Source: Azolla caroliniana
Taxonomy: Eukaryota > Polypodiophyta
DNA length: 64,000 nt
Direction of reading: 5' to 3'
NCBI GenBank assembly: GCA_043228905.1
Contig: JBHGNT010000014.1
Span: forward strand, 17,918,001 to 17,982,000
In this document: positions 36,453 through 46,951 of the stretch, piece after piece
Position numbering within the stretch: position 1 is the first letter of the stretch
Layout: each line of letters begins with the position of its first letter
Notes under the pieces: model-generated
What the model saw: the letters and a program-made list of their open reading frames with translations, nothing else
Told to the model about the DNA's origin: nothing
Databases searched by the model: none
Translations under genes and position numbers: made by a program

Positions 36453-38571
36453 TTATGGCCCAACACTAATGGTTTTATATGTAGAAAACACAATGGAAAT
36501 AGTGTGATTGACTATGTGCTACTTTCCGAAGGTATTTTGGATCGTATACATAAATTCTCACTTGGTGAATGGACACTAGAATCTGATCATCGGCCTTTAT
36601 GTATTGATCTCAAATGTATGCATAGGTTTGATTGTGAGAAGGGTCTTGAAGATAATAAACAACCGCACTTGAGCATGAACCTTAAGCGAGCGCCCATGTA
36701 TTCCAAGATGGTTGAGGATATGTTACAAATTACAAAGATACAACATGGTGTTACACTAGAATGCAAATGGGAAGCTTTCAAGAAAGTCATTCTCTCCTGT
36801 ACAAACAAATGTTTTTCGACCAACCGCACATCTTGGAAATGCACCAAGAAACTTAGGAAAAATTGGTTTGATAAAGAATGTTCTGAAGCTCGAAAGTGCC
36901 TTATGGTTTTGGATGTAGTTAAGGATAAAGAGAATTACCAAAATCATTTGCATGAGTATAAAAGGCTTATTCAAAGAAAGAGAAGAATATGGGAAGTTAC
37001 TCAACAATTTATCCAAACACAAGAGAAAGCACATGCATGTGCTAAAATTTGGGGAAATCTAAAGGGGAAACATGTCGAGAGTTATGGTGACTTAACTCTT
37101 CACAACTTGTCTATGGATTGTAAGAATTTATATGAGTTATCTCTTGCCGGAAAGATGATGTGTCATGGTTCTCTTTCACATATGTCTCCCTTCTTTACAA
37201 TTGAAGATATATGCATAAGACTTAAGAAATTAGCCTCTCGGAAGGCAAGCGATCTTCAATGTATAAAGGCTGAAATGCTCAAAGTGACGGGAAAGGAAGC
37301 ACATGTATGGATAAACGATATGTTTAATGATGCATTGCAACATGGTATGTCATACGATTGGACTACAAATTGGATCAAACCTTTACATAAAGGTGGAGAT
37401 GTAAATAATGTAAACAACTATCGAACCATCATGGTTGGCTCATTAATATGCATTGATGAATTGGAAGAAATGGTTACCAAGTTTGCAAAGGAAGAATGTG
37501 TTGAAGAAGTTGCCATCGGGAATGTTGTGATTATGCTTTTGCTGTATGCAGATGATGTAGTGCTTTTTGCAAATACTTTAGGAGATGCACAAAAGCTTAT
37601 AAAGGCATCGGAAAAAATTTGCACGCATACTAAATTAAGTGCCAATAGCTCTAAAACAAAGATTATGCTGGTGAAGAGCCAAAAAAGAGATAAATCATGC
37701 ATTATGTACAACAATGAGCCACTTGAATATGTGGAAAGCTTCAAATATCTTGGCCTTGAAGTTCCTTCAAATCATAGATGGAATGAATGTGCTACACGCC
37801 GCTTAGAGGTGGGTAAGCAAGCATACTATGAATTTGAGAACACATGTAATCTTGGAGATATTAAGTGTTGGGTCCTTAAGAAATATCTTTTCGACACTTT
37901 GGTGACACCGATTCTTCTCTATGGGGTGGAAGTATAGGGCGGTAGCATCCCTAAATCTATGCGGAAAGAGTTTGAAAATGTCCAAAAATATTTTCTTACA
38001 AAGTTTTTACAAGTTAAGAAACAAACGCCCTACACCCTCCTCCTTGAGACGGGATCGCTTCCCATTGAGATCATGGCCATGGAAAGGGTTATGCTTAAGG
38101 TTCAAAAAAGTCCCTCACATCGACTTCCTAGAATTGCATGGGAAGCAAGCAAAAAGATCCAAAAGACGCATAAAAGCAATTTAAATTTTGTGTTCCGGTT
38201 GGATGCAAGACATAGAAAAATGGTTTGGTAGATGGGATGCGAGACACTTGCTTCATGATGCATCATTAGATTCCTCTGTAAATGAGGCCTTTTTGCAACG
38301 CCAATGTATCATGACATGGGACAAATGTGGAGGCTCACGCTACACACATTATGCTACACATGTTGCACATAACTACAAAACCATATTCTTTGTAGAACGG
38401 GGAAATCGTACACATCGATATATGTTAGGGCCCATACTTTTATCTGCCATTCAAACCATTGCTTCCATGCTACTTAGCTCACATGCATTGCGATGTGAGA
38501 CAGGGCGTTGGGGCACAAGTGATGAGAGTGGTTAGCTATACACACTTTGCCCTAAACAAGTTTGCAAGTCT
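36453..38571 (+). pseudogene. LINE A: non-LTR retrotransposon endonuclease/RT, 5' and internally deleted
   Basis: An open frame runs 36453-37937. It starts in the C-terminal part of an endonuclease domain (NTNG, NGNSVIDYVL, then ESDHRPL) and enters a reverse transcriptase. NNYRTIMVGSL is followed directly by CIDELEEM and then LLLYADDVVLF. The palm segment that should lie between these (fingers and the first catalytic aspartate) is missing, so an internal deletion removed it. A TAG at 37935 probably replaces Trp; the frame continues to 38231, then shifts near 38190. The C-terminal region ends in a zinc knuckle whose codons are split by copia 2 at 38571/38572. The 3' part continues at 43471. 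Confidence 0.85.
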
Positions 38572-39295
38572 TTTTAGGAAACAGGTCCCTCCGGATGGTG
38601 AAGACCTGGTGAGAACCGGATGAAGAGTACCCGGCTACGGAGAGCTGGATGGTGAAGACCCGGTGAGAACCGGATGAAGAGTACACGGCTTCGGAGAGCC
38701 GGATGGTGAAGACCAGGTGAGAACCGGATGAAGAGTACCCGGCTACAGAGAGCCGGATGGCACAGACCCGGTGAGAACAGGATGAGGAGTACCCGGCTAC
38801 GGAGAGCCGGATGATGCAGGCCCGGTGAAGAGTGCTCACCGGATGAATAGACATATTCATAAATATGTTTCTAAGAGTCCATCGTGGCTATATTTGGAAA
38901 TAGCTGAAAAGCCATATTAGTATAAATATGACTTAGGGCAAACTTATAGAATAGAAGTAGTTGTTGTCATTCTTGTTGGCGCTAGATTAGAGCGCAACAG
39001 TGTACAGAGAGAGTGAGAGAGAGGAAGAGGTCATTGCCTCTGTTGTAACCGCCGCTTGTGGCGAAGATAGCAAGCTCGAGGCTGTTGCCTCGGTGCTTCA
39101 CTATTGTACATTGTGATATAGTGATAGTTTGCAGTCTGTGGGCTGCCGTGGTTTTTCCCTAGTTTGGGTTTTCCACGTTAACATCCTGTGTTCTCTTCTT
39201 TTCTCTGTGTCGTGCTTTCATTTCCCGTTTTCTGTGTATGATTCTAAACTCGGTTGTGGCCGAGCGTTGCGCATAGGGAGCGTGTGTTCCTGTCA
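38572..39295 (+). repeat. Copia 2 5' LTR
   Basis: 724 bp ending TCCTGTCA. U3 holds a minisatellite with a 54-bp unit made of two cggatg-headed halves. A TATA-like tataaata lies near 38921. It shares the tataaatatgacttagggca core and the ttgtggccgag end with family A. Confidence 0.95.
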
Positions 39296-39298
39296 AAG

Positions 39299-39310
39299 TG
39301 GTATCAGAGC
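39299..39310 (+). other. Copia 2 primer-binding site (initiator tRNA-Met)
   Basis: TGGTATCAGAGC, three bases after the LTR end, the same primer as copia 1. Confidence 0.9.
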
Positions 39311-39325
39311 GAAACGACATAGAAA

Positions 39326-40072
39326 ATGGACGATTCATTGGGCGGCATGTTCAAGCTCACCGGCTCCAACTATTCAGTGTGGAAGTCGAAGATGAGGGAC
39401 ATGCTCGTGGTTAAAGATCTTTGGTTGCCGGTCCAGTTCGGGGACAAGAGACCGGACAAAATCGACGCCACGATATGGGAGGTGATGCACATGAAGACAA
39501 CGGCGTACATACGGTGCTTCATCGACATGAGTCTATACAACAACTTCAATGAAGAGAGCAAGGCTCATGAGCTCTGGGAGAAGATCGGCATTATGTTTCA
39601 GAACAAAAATGTTGTTAACCAGGTTTCGGTATTCCGGAAGCTAGTAAGACTCCGGTACCAAGATGGCTCCAGCATGGCGGAGAACATGAATGCCTTCCAG
39701 GGGCTGATCCACCAGGCAACATCATTGGAAGTACCTCTTGCCGATGAGGTACTAGCACTACTCCTGCTCAGTTCCCTCCCAGATAGCTGGGAGACGTTGG
39801 TTGTCACCTTGGGCAACGCCGGGCCGGAAGGGAAACGGTTATCCCTAGCAAGAGTGAAGTCGAGCTTGCTAGATGAGGAGACGAGTCGGAAAGATAAGGA
39901 TACGAGCTCCGACTCCAAAGCGCTCCTTACCAAATCGGAATGCGGAAGACAAAGGAACCGTAGTCCCCAAAACCAAGAAAAGTCGGGGACACGGTCAAAG
40001 TCAATGGGGAGGCCTACTTGCTTCTATTGCGGCAAGTCGGGACACTTCCAGAAGAACTGTCAACATTTCTGA
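39326..40072 (+). CDS. Copia 2 gag, ended by a premature TGA
   Basis: 248 codons from ATG 39326: UBN2-type gag followed by zinc knuckle CFYCGKSGHFQKNC. The TGA at 40070 stands where copia 1 has CGA (Arg). The reading frame itself continues without a shift into the protease region, so this is a nonsense mutation in an ancestral gag-pol. The N-terminal gag is clearly diverged from copia 1 (MDDSLGG against MEGGSSG), which supports a separate family. Confidence 0.85.
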   Translation: MDDSLGGMFKLTGSNYSVWKSKMRDMLVVKDLWLPVQFGDKRPDKIDATIWEVMHMKTTAYIRCFIDMSLYNNFNEESKAHELWEKIGIMFQNKNVVNQVSVFRKLVRLRYQDGSSMAENMNAFQGLIHQATSLEVPLADEVLALLLLSSLPDSWETLVVTLGNAGPEGKRLSLARVKSSLLDEETSRKDKDTSSDSKALLTKSECGRQRNRSPQNQEKSGTRSKSMGRPTCFYCGKSGHFQKNCQHF

Positions 40073-42787
40073 AAAGACAAGGAAATCGATGGTACTGATT
40101 CGAAGAGGACACCGGACCGGAACGTTAAAGACCGGAGGGGGCCGAACCGGAAGGGAACGACGACAATCGCGGCAAGTGAAGAAGAGTTGATGCTCATCAT
40201 CGAGGAGAGTGAGATAAACCTTGCCGGCGACGAGATGACCTGGGTGGTAGACTCTGGAGCGTCGTTCCACCTTACCCCGGACCGGAAATGCTTCTCATCC
40301 TACTCAGCCGGTGATCACAGCTGTGTCCGGATGGGGAATGAAGGTACATGCCGAATTGTCGGCATAGGAGACGTGTGGCTGACAACACCAACCGGATGCA
40401 AGATGCTGCTAAAGGATGTCCGACACGTTCCGGAGGTTCGTCTGAACCTGATATCAGCCGGTCGGCTAGATGATGAAGGCTACATGGGTAGCATCCGGAA
40501 TGGTGTTATGAAGTTCGGCAAAGGGAGCCTGATTGTGGCTCGGGCCCGAAAGGTAAACACGTTGTACTTGATGAATGCCCGGTTATGTCCGGAGGAAGTG
40601 AACTTTGCATCCGACATTGCCGTGAGTTGTGGCACAAGAGGCTGTGTCACATGAGCAAGAAGGGGATGAAGAGGCTTGCAGACGACAACCTCATTCTAGT
40701 GAAGAACGTGCACTTGGAGAAGTGCACTGATTGTCTGGCCGGTAAGGAAAACCGGACCTCCTTCCAACCAAGGTCACCGATGAGACGTAATGCACCACTG
40801 GAGTTGGTGCATACTGATGTGTGTCAAGTGGACACGAAGTCACATGCAGGATCGCAGTACTTCGTGACGTTCATAGATGACCACAGCCGGAAGCTGTGGG
40901 CCACACCGTTGAAGACGAAGGATCAGGTGCTATCCGTCTTCAAAGAGCTCCACGCGAGAGTGGAAAGAGAAACTGGCCGGAAGCTGAAGGTGGTTCGAGC
41001 AGATAACGGAGGTGAATACCGGGGGCAGTTTGAGGAGTACTGTCGCTCGAAGGGAATCCGGCTCGAATTTACCGTGCCGAAGACGCTGGAACTAAACGGG
41101 CTGGCCGAGAGGATGAATCAGACCATAATGGAGATGGTCCGGAGTATATGCTGGCACATGCAAAATTACCCAAGACGTTTTGGGCTGAGGCGCAGTCGAC
41201 AACGACGTATGTGATAAACAGATCACCCTCAGTACCCTTGGATGGAGACACACCACAGAGAGTCTGGACCGGTAAGGAAGTGTCCTACCGGCATCTTAAG
41301 GTATTCAGGTGTCTTGCGTACATGCATGTTGCTAAGGACCGGAGAGGAAAGTTAGATCCAAAGACCCGGCCATGCATATTCCTCGGTTACGGCGACGATG
41401 AGTTCGGCTACCGAGTGTGGGACCCGGTCGACAAGAAGGTATTCCGGAGTCGAGATATTATCTTCATGGAGGACAAGACGCTCGCCGACTGGGAGTCGGA
41501 GAAGAAGATAATGAACTCCGAGTCGACCGGTAAGGATCGATTCGACGATGAGCAGACCCAACCTACAAGAGATCGGTTAGCACTCGAGGAACCAACTGGT
41601 TACGGGGAGGATACCGAACAGGCTGAAGAAGAAGTAGAGGAAGCTGAAATCGGAACCGACCAAGACCCCGAATCGGATTCCGATGAAGAGCAAACTGAGG
41701 AGCCGGTTACCGAAGACCAAAGACGGAGATATCCTCTCAGAGAGAGAAGGCCCCCCTGGAGATTTCCGGATGCAGAGCATGTGCTGTTGACCGATGAGGG
41801 GGAGCCAAAAAGCTTCGAGGAAGCTAAAAGTCACGCCCATAGCCGCAAATGGTTAAGTGCCATGCAGGATGAGATGGATTCCCTGTATGAGAACCATACA
41901 TATGAATTGGTGGAGTTGCCGAAAGGAAAGAGGGCACTCCGAAACAAGTGGGTGTACAAGTTGAAACCGGGAGATGCCGGCAACCCCCCGAGATACAAAG
42001 CCAAGATCGTGGTCAAGGGGTTCTAGCAGAAGAAGGGTGTGGACTTCGACGAGATATTTGCCCTGGTAGTAAAGATAACCTCCATCCGGACAGTGCTGAG
42101 TATAGCGATAAGCATGGACCTCGAGTTAGAGCAGCTGGACATGAAGACGACATTCCTTCACGGTGACCTCGAAGAGGAGATCTACATGCAACAACCGGAA
42201 GGATTCGTGGAGAAAGGCAAGGAGCACTAGAATGCGGTCAAATGGATACTCCGGTACTTGAAGGGCACTTCGAACATGTGTCTCCGATTCGGCTCCGGTA
42301 AACCTCAAATTGACGGTTTTACTGATTCGGACATGTTGGCTGATGTGGATACCAGCCGGTCTACATCTGGGTATGTAATGACATATGCAAGGGGAGCTGT
42401 TTCGTGGCAGTCGAGGCTGCAGAAGACGGTTGCGTTGTCAACCACGGAGGCGGAGTACATGGCGGCTGTGGAAGCGGACAAGGAAATATTATGGATGAAG
42501 GACTTCATTGGAGAGCTCGGTATCAGGCAAGATGAATACCGGCTCTATTGCGACAGTCAAAGTGCCATCCACCTTGCTAAGAATGCGGCCTACCATTCCC
42601 GGACGAAGCATATCTAGCGAAGGTATCACTGGATCCGGGAAAGAGTAGATGACCAGGAGTTCGCGCTGACGAAGATCCACACGGCCGAGAACGGGTCAGA
42701 CATGCTGAACAAAGTACTGGTACCCGACAAGCTGGATGCATGCCGGAAGCGGATCGGTCTAGTAAGACATCCCATGCCGGAGTGAAG
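40073..42787 (+). pseudogene. Copia 2 pol remnant
   Basis: Protease ([12 protein letters not shown]) and part of the integrase are in the gag frame. A one-base loss near 40620 and a two-base gain near 41148 (gtatatgc where copia 1 has gtatgc) shift the frame. TAG at 42024 replaces Gln. At 42228 the sequence jumps from the start of RT to late RT: the segment matching 25300-25887 of copia 1, including YVDD, is gone, and a TAG sits at the join. RNase H follows, with another TAG at 42615 replacing Gln. It is not functional. Confidence 0.9.
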
Positions 42788-42795
42788 GGGGAGTT

Positions 42796-43465
42796 TGTTA
42801 GGAAACAGGTCCCTCCGGATGGTGAAGACCCAGTGAGAACCAAATGAATAGTACCCGGCTACGGAGAGCCGGATGGTGAAGACCCGGTGAGAACCGGATG
42901 AAGAGTACCTGGCTTCGAAGAGCCGGATGGTGAAGACCCGGTGAGAACCGGATGAAGAGTACCCGACCACGGAGAGCCGGATGATGCAGGCCCGGTGAGG
43001 AGTGCTCACCGGATGAAGAGACATATTCATAAATATGTTTCTAAGAGTCCATCGTGGCTATATTTGTAAATAGCTGAAAAACCATATTAGTATAAATATG
43101 ACTTAGGGCAAACTTATAGAATAGAAGTAGTTGTTGTCATTCTTGTTGGCGCTAGATTAGTGCGCAACAGTGTACAGAGAGAGTGAGAGAGAGGAAGAGG
43201 TCATTGCCTCTGTTGTAACCGCCGCCTGTGGCGAAGATAGCAAGCTCGAGGTTGTTGCCTCGGTGCTTCACTATTGTACATTGTGATATAGTGATAGTTT
43301 GCAGTCTGTGGGCTACCGTGGTTTTTCCCTAGTTTGGGTTTTCCACGTAAACATCCTATGTACTCTTCTCTTCACTGTGTCGTGCTTTCATTCCCTGTTT
43401 TTTGTGTATGATTCTAAGCTCAGTTGTGGCCGAGCGTTGCGCATAGGGAGCGTGTGTTCCTGTCA
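42796..43465 (+). repeat. Copia 2 3' LTR
   Basis: 670 bp, TGTTAGG to CTGTCA. It is shorter than the 5' LTR by exactly one 54-bp unit. Confidence 0.95.
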
Positions 43466-43470
43466 AGTCT

Positions 43471-43690
43471 GAGTATCACACTTTGATACAATGCTCTGCC
43501 TTTGATCATATTCGACCATGCTTTCCACATCTCTTCGACCAAGCCCAATCCTTGCATGAATTCCTCTCACAACCACAATGTGCACTCTCGATTGCAACAT
43601 TCATTGGTAAAGTTCTTGAACATCGAGAGTCACTATTCACTTTCACACGTATCACGTGAAATGTAATATTTTTGGTATCATAAGTCATAT
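43471..43690 (+). pseudogene. LINE A 3' part (zinc knuckle end and C terminus)
   Basis: The frame continues from 38571 across copia 2. Without the insertion and one AGTCT copy, the joined codons give a CX4CX4HX4C knuckle, with its two last ligands (EYHTLIQC) here. About 50 more residues follow, then TGA at about 43657. A (tcta)n run at 43713-43733 may mark the LINE tail. Confidence 0.8.
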
Positions 43691-43734
43691 TTGACCTCTG
43701 AAGATGATACTATAATCTATCTATCTATCTATCT

Positions 43735-44320
43735 CTGTTTCTCTCTTATCGTAAAAGTCATTACACTACATCTTGGGTTCGAAACCCAATTTTCGTGTAC
43801 CATCTATCATCTCAATGCTAGAATGATTTTTCCAAGAAATAAGTCTTCTCTCTCTCCCTTTTTATCGTAATTAGCTTATCCTAGTGGTAAGTCGCTATCT
43901 GGGTTGTCTCTCTCCCTTTCTCTCTTTTCTTTTATCGTAATTAGTTTACCCTAGTGGTAAGTTGTTACACGAAACCCAATTTTCTCACCTCTGTATTACT
44001 CCATAGATATATCTTATTTCACTAGATGCCACTATGGAATGTAGCGGTTGAACCTATGACCTCTGGTCTCCATTGGACAACCTTACCAACTGAGCTATAT
44101 CCATCTAAGTAAGCTCTCTCTCTCACCCTACTAGTAAGTTGTTACACTACAAGTCACCATGCCTTGGGTTCGAAACCCAATTTTACTCATCTCTCTATTA
44201 TACACTCCATACATACCTCTTACTTCACTAAATGTCATTGTGGAATGTAGGGGTTGAACCCATGACCAATTGGTATCCATTGGCCAACCTTACCAACTGA
44301 GCTCTCTCTCTCTCTCTCTC
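43735..44320. mobile_element. Cluster of tRNA-like (SINE-type) modules in both orientations
   Basis: Plus-strand modules carry A-box-like TAGCTTATCCTAGTGG (43872 onward) with a close variant at about 43942, and B boxes GGTTCGAAACC at 43776-43786 and near 44168. Minus-strand modules carry TAGCTCAGTTGG (44097-44086) with GGTTCAACC (44054-44046), and a second set near 44310-44248. Simple ct runs separate them. None folds to a convincing full tRNA with an anticodon stem, so I read them as tRNA-derived SINE pieces or tRNA pseudogenes. Confidence 0.6.
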
Positions 44321-44333
44321 TCTCTGGTATGGC

Positions 44334-44574
44334 ATGATGGTGAGTTGGCTTCTTGCCAACGGTCTAGACATTAATAACCTCCCCCCCCTTAAGTTCGACC
44401 ACACGACTGATAACACTTTAATCTCTCATGAGGACCGTAATAAAGTAATACGCCAAGAAATATGGCAAATTTATACTCGGTATAAATGGATCACCCCACT
44501 AGAGGCACTCCCATCTAAAATGTCGTACTATAAGGAACACTTTATGCACTTCTCTGAGTTAGGTTTTATCACGC
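44334..44574 (+). other. Unidentified open frame, C-rich sense strand
   Basis: An open frame from 44334 passes through this region and into the next element. The part up to about 44574 encodes a polar segment (HEDRNKVIRQEIWQIYTRYK and following) without a family I recognise. Its base composition (C- and A-rich on the plus strand) resembles that of the Penelope-like element at 49,016-50,518. It could therefore be a 5' fragment of that element, cut off by the LTR elements inserted between, but the sequence does not prove this. Confidence 0.35.
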
Positions 44575-45231
44575 TGTCGTCAAGAAAACCGTCCCTTAGC
44601 GCAATCGGTGCATAGCGCGCGTGAACCGGCTCTTCACGCGTGCGCGCCCTTTAATGTGTATAATAGAGAATTAGGTACAAGGGTATATCCTAGGTAGTTA
44701 GATTCGGTAGGTAGGAAGTTAATGAGGGAAACGGCTCCCTTCTTGAAGCTATAAAAGAGAGGGAGACGCGGGGGAGAGAAAAGGAATTTATTGAGGAGGA
44801 CGAAGTGCTGTCGGACGGAAACCGAACGCTTCTCCTCTGCTCGTTCTCCATCGCTCTTCTCTGCAGGTTTTCGGGAGGCTCGCGCTGCTTCGAGGAACGC
44901 CCATGTGCTTCCGGCAGCACCTCCATCCTATCCCCTTTCGTGCGCAGACGAGCAGGCATCGACATCTGTTCGCCGGCCTGTTCGGTTGTAACCGCTCGCG
45001 GGCTCTGTTGTTTATTTGTCATTCATTAATATACAAACATTCGTGTCTCCCTATCTCTGTGTCCATTCGTGTCTTCTGCGTTGACAGGGCCGTGTCCCTG
45101 TTGTTTCTTTGCTCATACGTAACCGAGCGTCTCTCTCTTTCTCTTTCCCCTTCTATCACCTGCTCTTTGGTTCAAGACCCCGGTGGTCCCGCCTTGTTTC
45201 TCCACGCACGCACGTAGTAACGCGACATCTT

Positions 45232-45247
45232 TGGTGAACCCGACGTG
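45232..45247 (+). other. Primer-binding site, tRNA-Trp type
   Basis: TGGTGAACCCGACGTG begins four bases after the LTR end (CGACA). From memory of plant tRNA-Trp(CCA), whose 3' end is CACGTCGGGTTCACCA, the match is complete over 16 bases. Confidence 0.75.
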
Positions 45248-45271
45248 AACAAGGCGGTAGAGGAGCAGAAG

Positions 45272-46951
45272 ATGAGGGGGTTGGATCTTGCAGAGGCCAT
45301 GGCTTCGGCCGTGGACCGGATAGTGAGCGCGCGCGAGGGCACCGGCGCCCTTGACAGGGCTATTGAGGCGATCGTCGGTACGATCGGCTGGTTCAGTGGA
45401 AAGGATGCCATGAGTTATTTGGCGTCCTACCTGGCGGAGATGTTGATGAGGGATATTCCGGAAGAGAGGCGTCTTGCCGGATTCCCTCGAATGGCGATGC
45501 TGGGCATTCACGCGGAGGTGCTCGAGGTCCGGGCGGAGAGCCGGACCTGGGAGGAGTTCGAAGGACGGCTCCTGGAGAAATACGGGTTGGATGACGCGCT
45601 TCGACTTTCGAAGCGGGGCTTCATGGAGTGGGTGGAGTTCCCCAACAAAGGAAGAAATGCGTCGGTACTCCTTCGGGAGTTTGAGGAACGCTTTGCGCGC
45701 CTTTCAGCGCTCGATCGGACCCTTCTGGACACAAGTCGTGTCCTACTGTTTGTCAAATCGGTTGACGCATGGGATCGGGAGCAAGTGGGCTCCTTACTGG
45801 AAACCAAAGACGGGCTGACAGCTGACTGGGCCGCGGTAAAAAGAGTCTACGGCCATTTTGACAAACGGTGGGAGTGGGCTGATACAGGGGCGACCGGGGC
45901 GGGTCCTGTCGCAGCAAGGAAGATCGAACCGATACCACAGGCACGAAGGGAAGAGACTTGGGAGTGGCTCGAAACCGGTTCGGCTTCGACCTACGTGGTC
46001 AGAGGTTCGTCCGGGGGAACAGCTTTGGAGGAGTTGACACGGGCGGTAAAGGATCTCCAGATCGCCCAGGCTTGGAGGGAAGGCGGTGAACAGGCTCGTG
46101 ACCGACGGCCTCCGGCAGGAAATAGGTGCATGTGGTGCGACGAGGTCGGCCACATCCGGAAAGACTGCGGGGACTTTGCGGAGGCTTTGAGAAGCCGGGT
46201 AGTGTACTTATGGGAAGGTCTGGTGCACGCCAGCGATACCTGGAGGGCCCTGAACCGAAACGACGGGCGAGGAGGAATGAAAAGGGTGATGGAAGAGGCG
46301 GCGGCCCGGCACGCGGAGACGGCCCACTACTCAGTGTCAGCCAGTATTCGAGTCGGAGGCAATGAGGCTCGGAAGGAGAGCAAAGCCGGGTTCTGGCTGA
46401 CGATGCTGGAAGGCCTCGCCAGTGCCCGACTAAGGAAAGACGAGGCGGACCGCTCGGAGAAGCGGGTCCAGGAGGTAACCGGGTGGAGTGACCCGGTCGG
46501 AGAAAAGACGGGTTTCGTCGAAGCAGCTTGCCAGAACTACGAGGCTCTGGTTGAAGACAAACGGTTAGGTAAAACCGGAGGGGCCGGACCCTCACAGAGA
46601 TACGAAACCCGATTCGGGCCGAAACGGAACGAGGCCGGTGAGACCAGTGCCCGGGATAACCACAAGAAGGGCGGATACCGGTTGGGCATGGAGATCGAAC
46701 GGACCATGGACCTACGAAAGGTCCTGGAAGAACGAATCCTCGACAGCAAGATGGAATTGTCGTTGCAGGAGGTGCTCGGAATCGCCAAGAAGGAGTTCCA
46801 CGACTCCATCGTAGACTTGGTGAAGAGGAAGAGGCTGTCGACGGAGACAGAACCGGAAAGGCCGGTGGAGGTGCGGATGACGCACATAGAGGACATGGCG
46901 CTGGAAGACGAGTGGGCAGAGAGCCACTATTCGAGGCCACACTGGGCCTGA
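45272..46951 (+). CDS. Gag of the tRNA-Trp-primed LTR element, 559 residues
   Basis: An open frame from ATG 45272 to TGA 46949. The N-terminal half is helical with the run FEGRLLEKYGLDDALRLSKR and ends in a CCHC knuckle, C-MW-C-DEVG-H-IRKD-C, from residue 286. Unusually, about 260 residues follow the knuckle, rich in charged and coiled-coil-like stretches (LRKVLEERILDSKMELSLQE). High GC (about 58-60%) contrasts with the AT-rich flanks. A second, broken copy lies at 61,705-63,350 and confirms that the whole frame, including the part after the knuckle, belongs to the element. Gag packages the element RNA. Confidence 0.85.
   Translation: MRGLDLAEAMASAVDRIVSAREGTGALDRAIEAIVGTIGWFSGKDAMSYLASYLAEMLMRDIPEERRLAGFPRMAMLGIHAEVLEVRAESRTWEEFEGRLLEKYGLDDALRLSKRGFMEWVEFPNKGRNASVLLREFEERFARLSALDRTLLDTSRVLLFVKSVDAWDREQVGSLLETKDGLTADWAAVKRVYGHFDKRWEWADTGATGAGPVAARKIEPIPQARREETWEWLETGSASTYVVRGSSGGTALEELTRAVKDLQIAQAWREGGEQARDRRPPAGNRCMWCDEVGHIRKDCGDFAEALRSRVVYLWEGLVHASDTWRALNRNDGRGGMKRVMEEAAARHAETAHYSVSASIRVGGNEARKESKAGFWLTMLEGLASARLRKDEADRSEKRVQEVTGWSDPVGEKTGFVEAACQNYEALVEDKRLGKTGGAGPSQRYETRFGPKRNEAGETSARDNHKKGGYRLGMEIERTMDLRKVLEERILDSKMELSLQEVLGIAKKEFHDSIVDLVKRKRLSTETEPERPVEVRMTHIEDMALEDEWAESHYSRPHWA

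Larger units (their letters stand above)
38572..43465 (+). mobile_element. Copia 2: defective Ty1/copia element (family B)
   Basis: LTRs are 38572-39295 and 42796-43465. The primer site for initiator tRNA-Met is at 39299-39310, the polypurine tract precedes 42796, and the 5-bp target duplication is AGTCT (38567-38571 and 43466-43470). The 5' LTR starts TTTTAGG where the 3' LTR has TGTTAGG, so the terminal TG dinucleotide is mutated. The coding region carries four premature stops, two frameshifts and a deletion of about 588 bp removing the RT active site, all judged against copia 1. It cannot move without help in trans. It sits inside LINE A. Confidence 0.95.

Noticed and set aside
36302-36507. 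Small frames with Ser-Leu or Arg-Glu repeats
   Set aside because: Simple CCT/CT/poly-C sequence.
43735-44320. Functional tRNA genes
   Set aside because: A and B boxes are present, but I could not fold a complete cloverleaf with a proper anticodon stem in any module.
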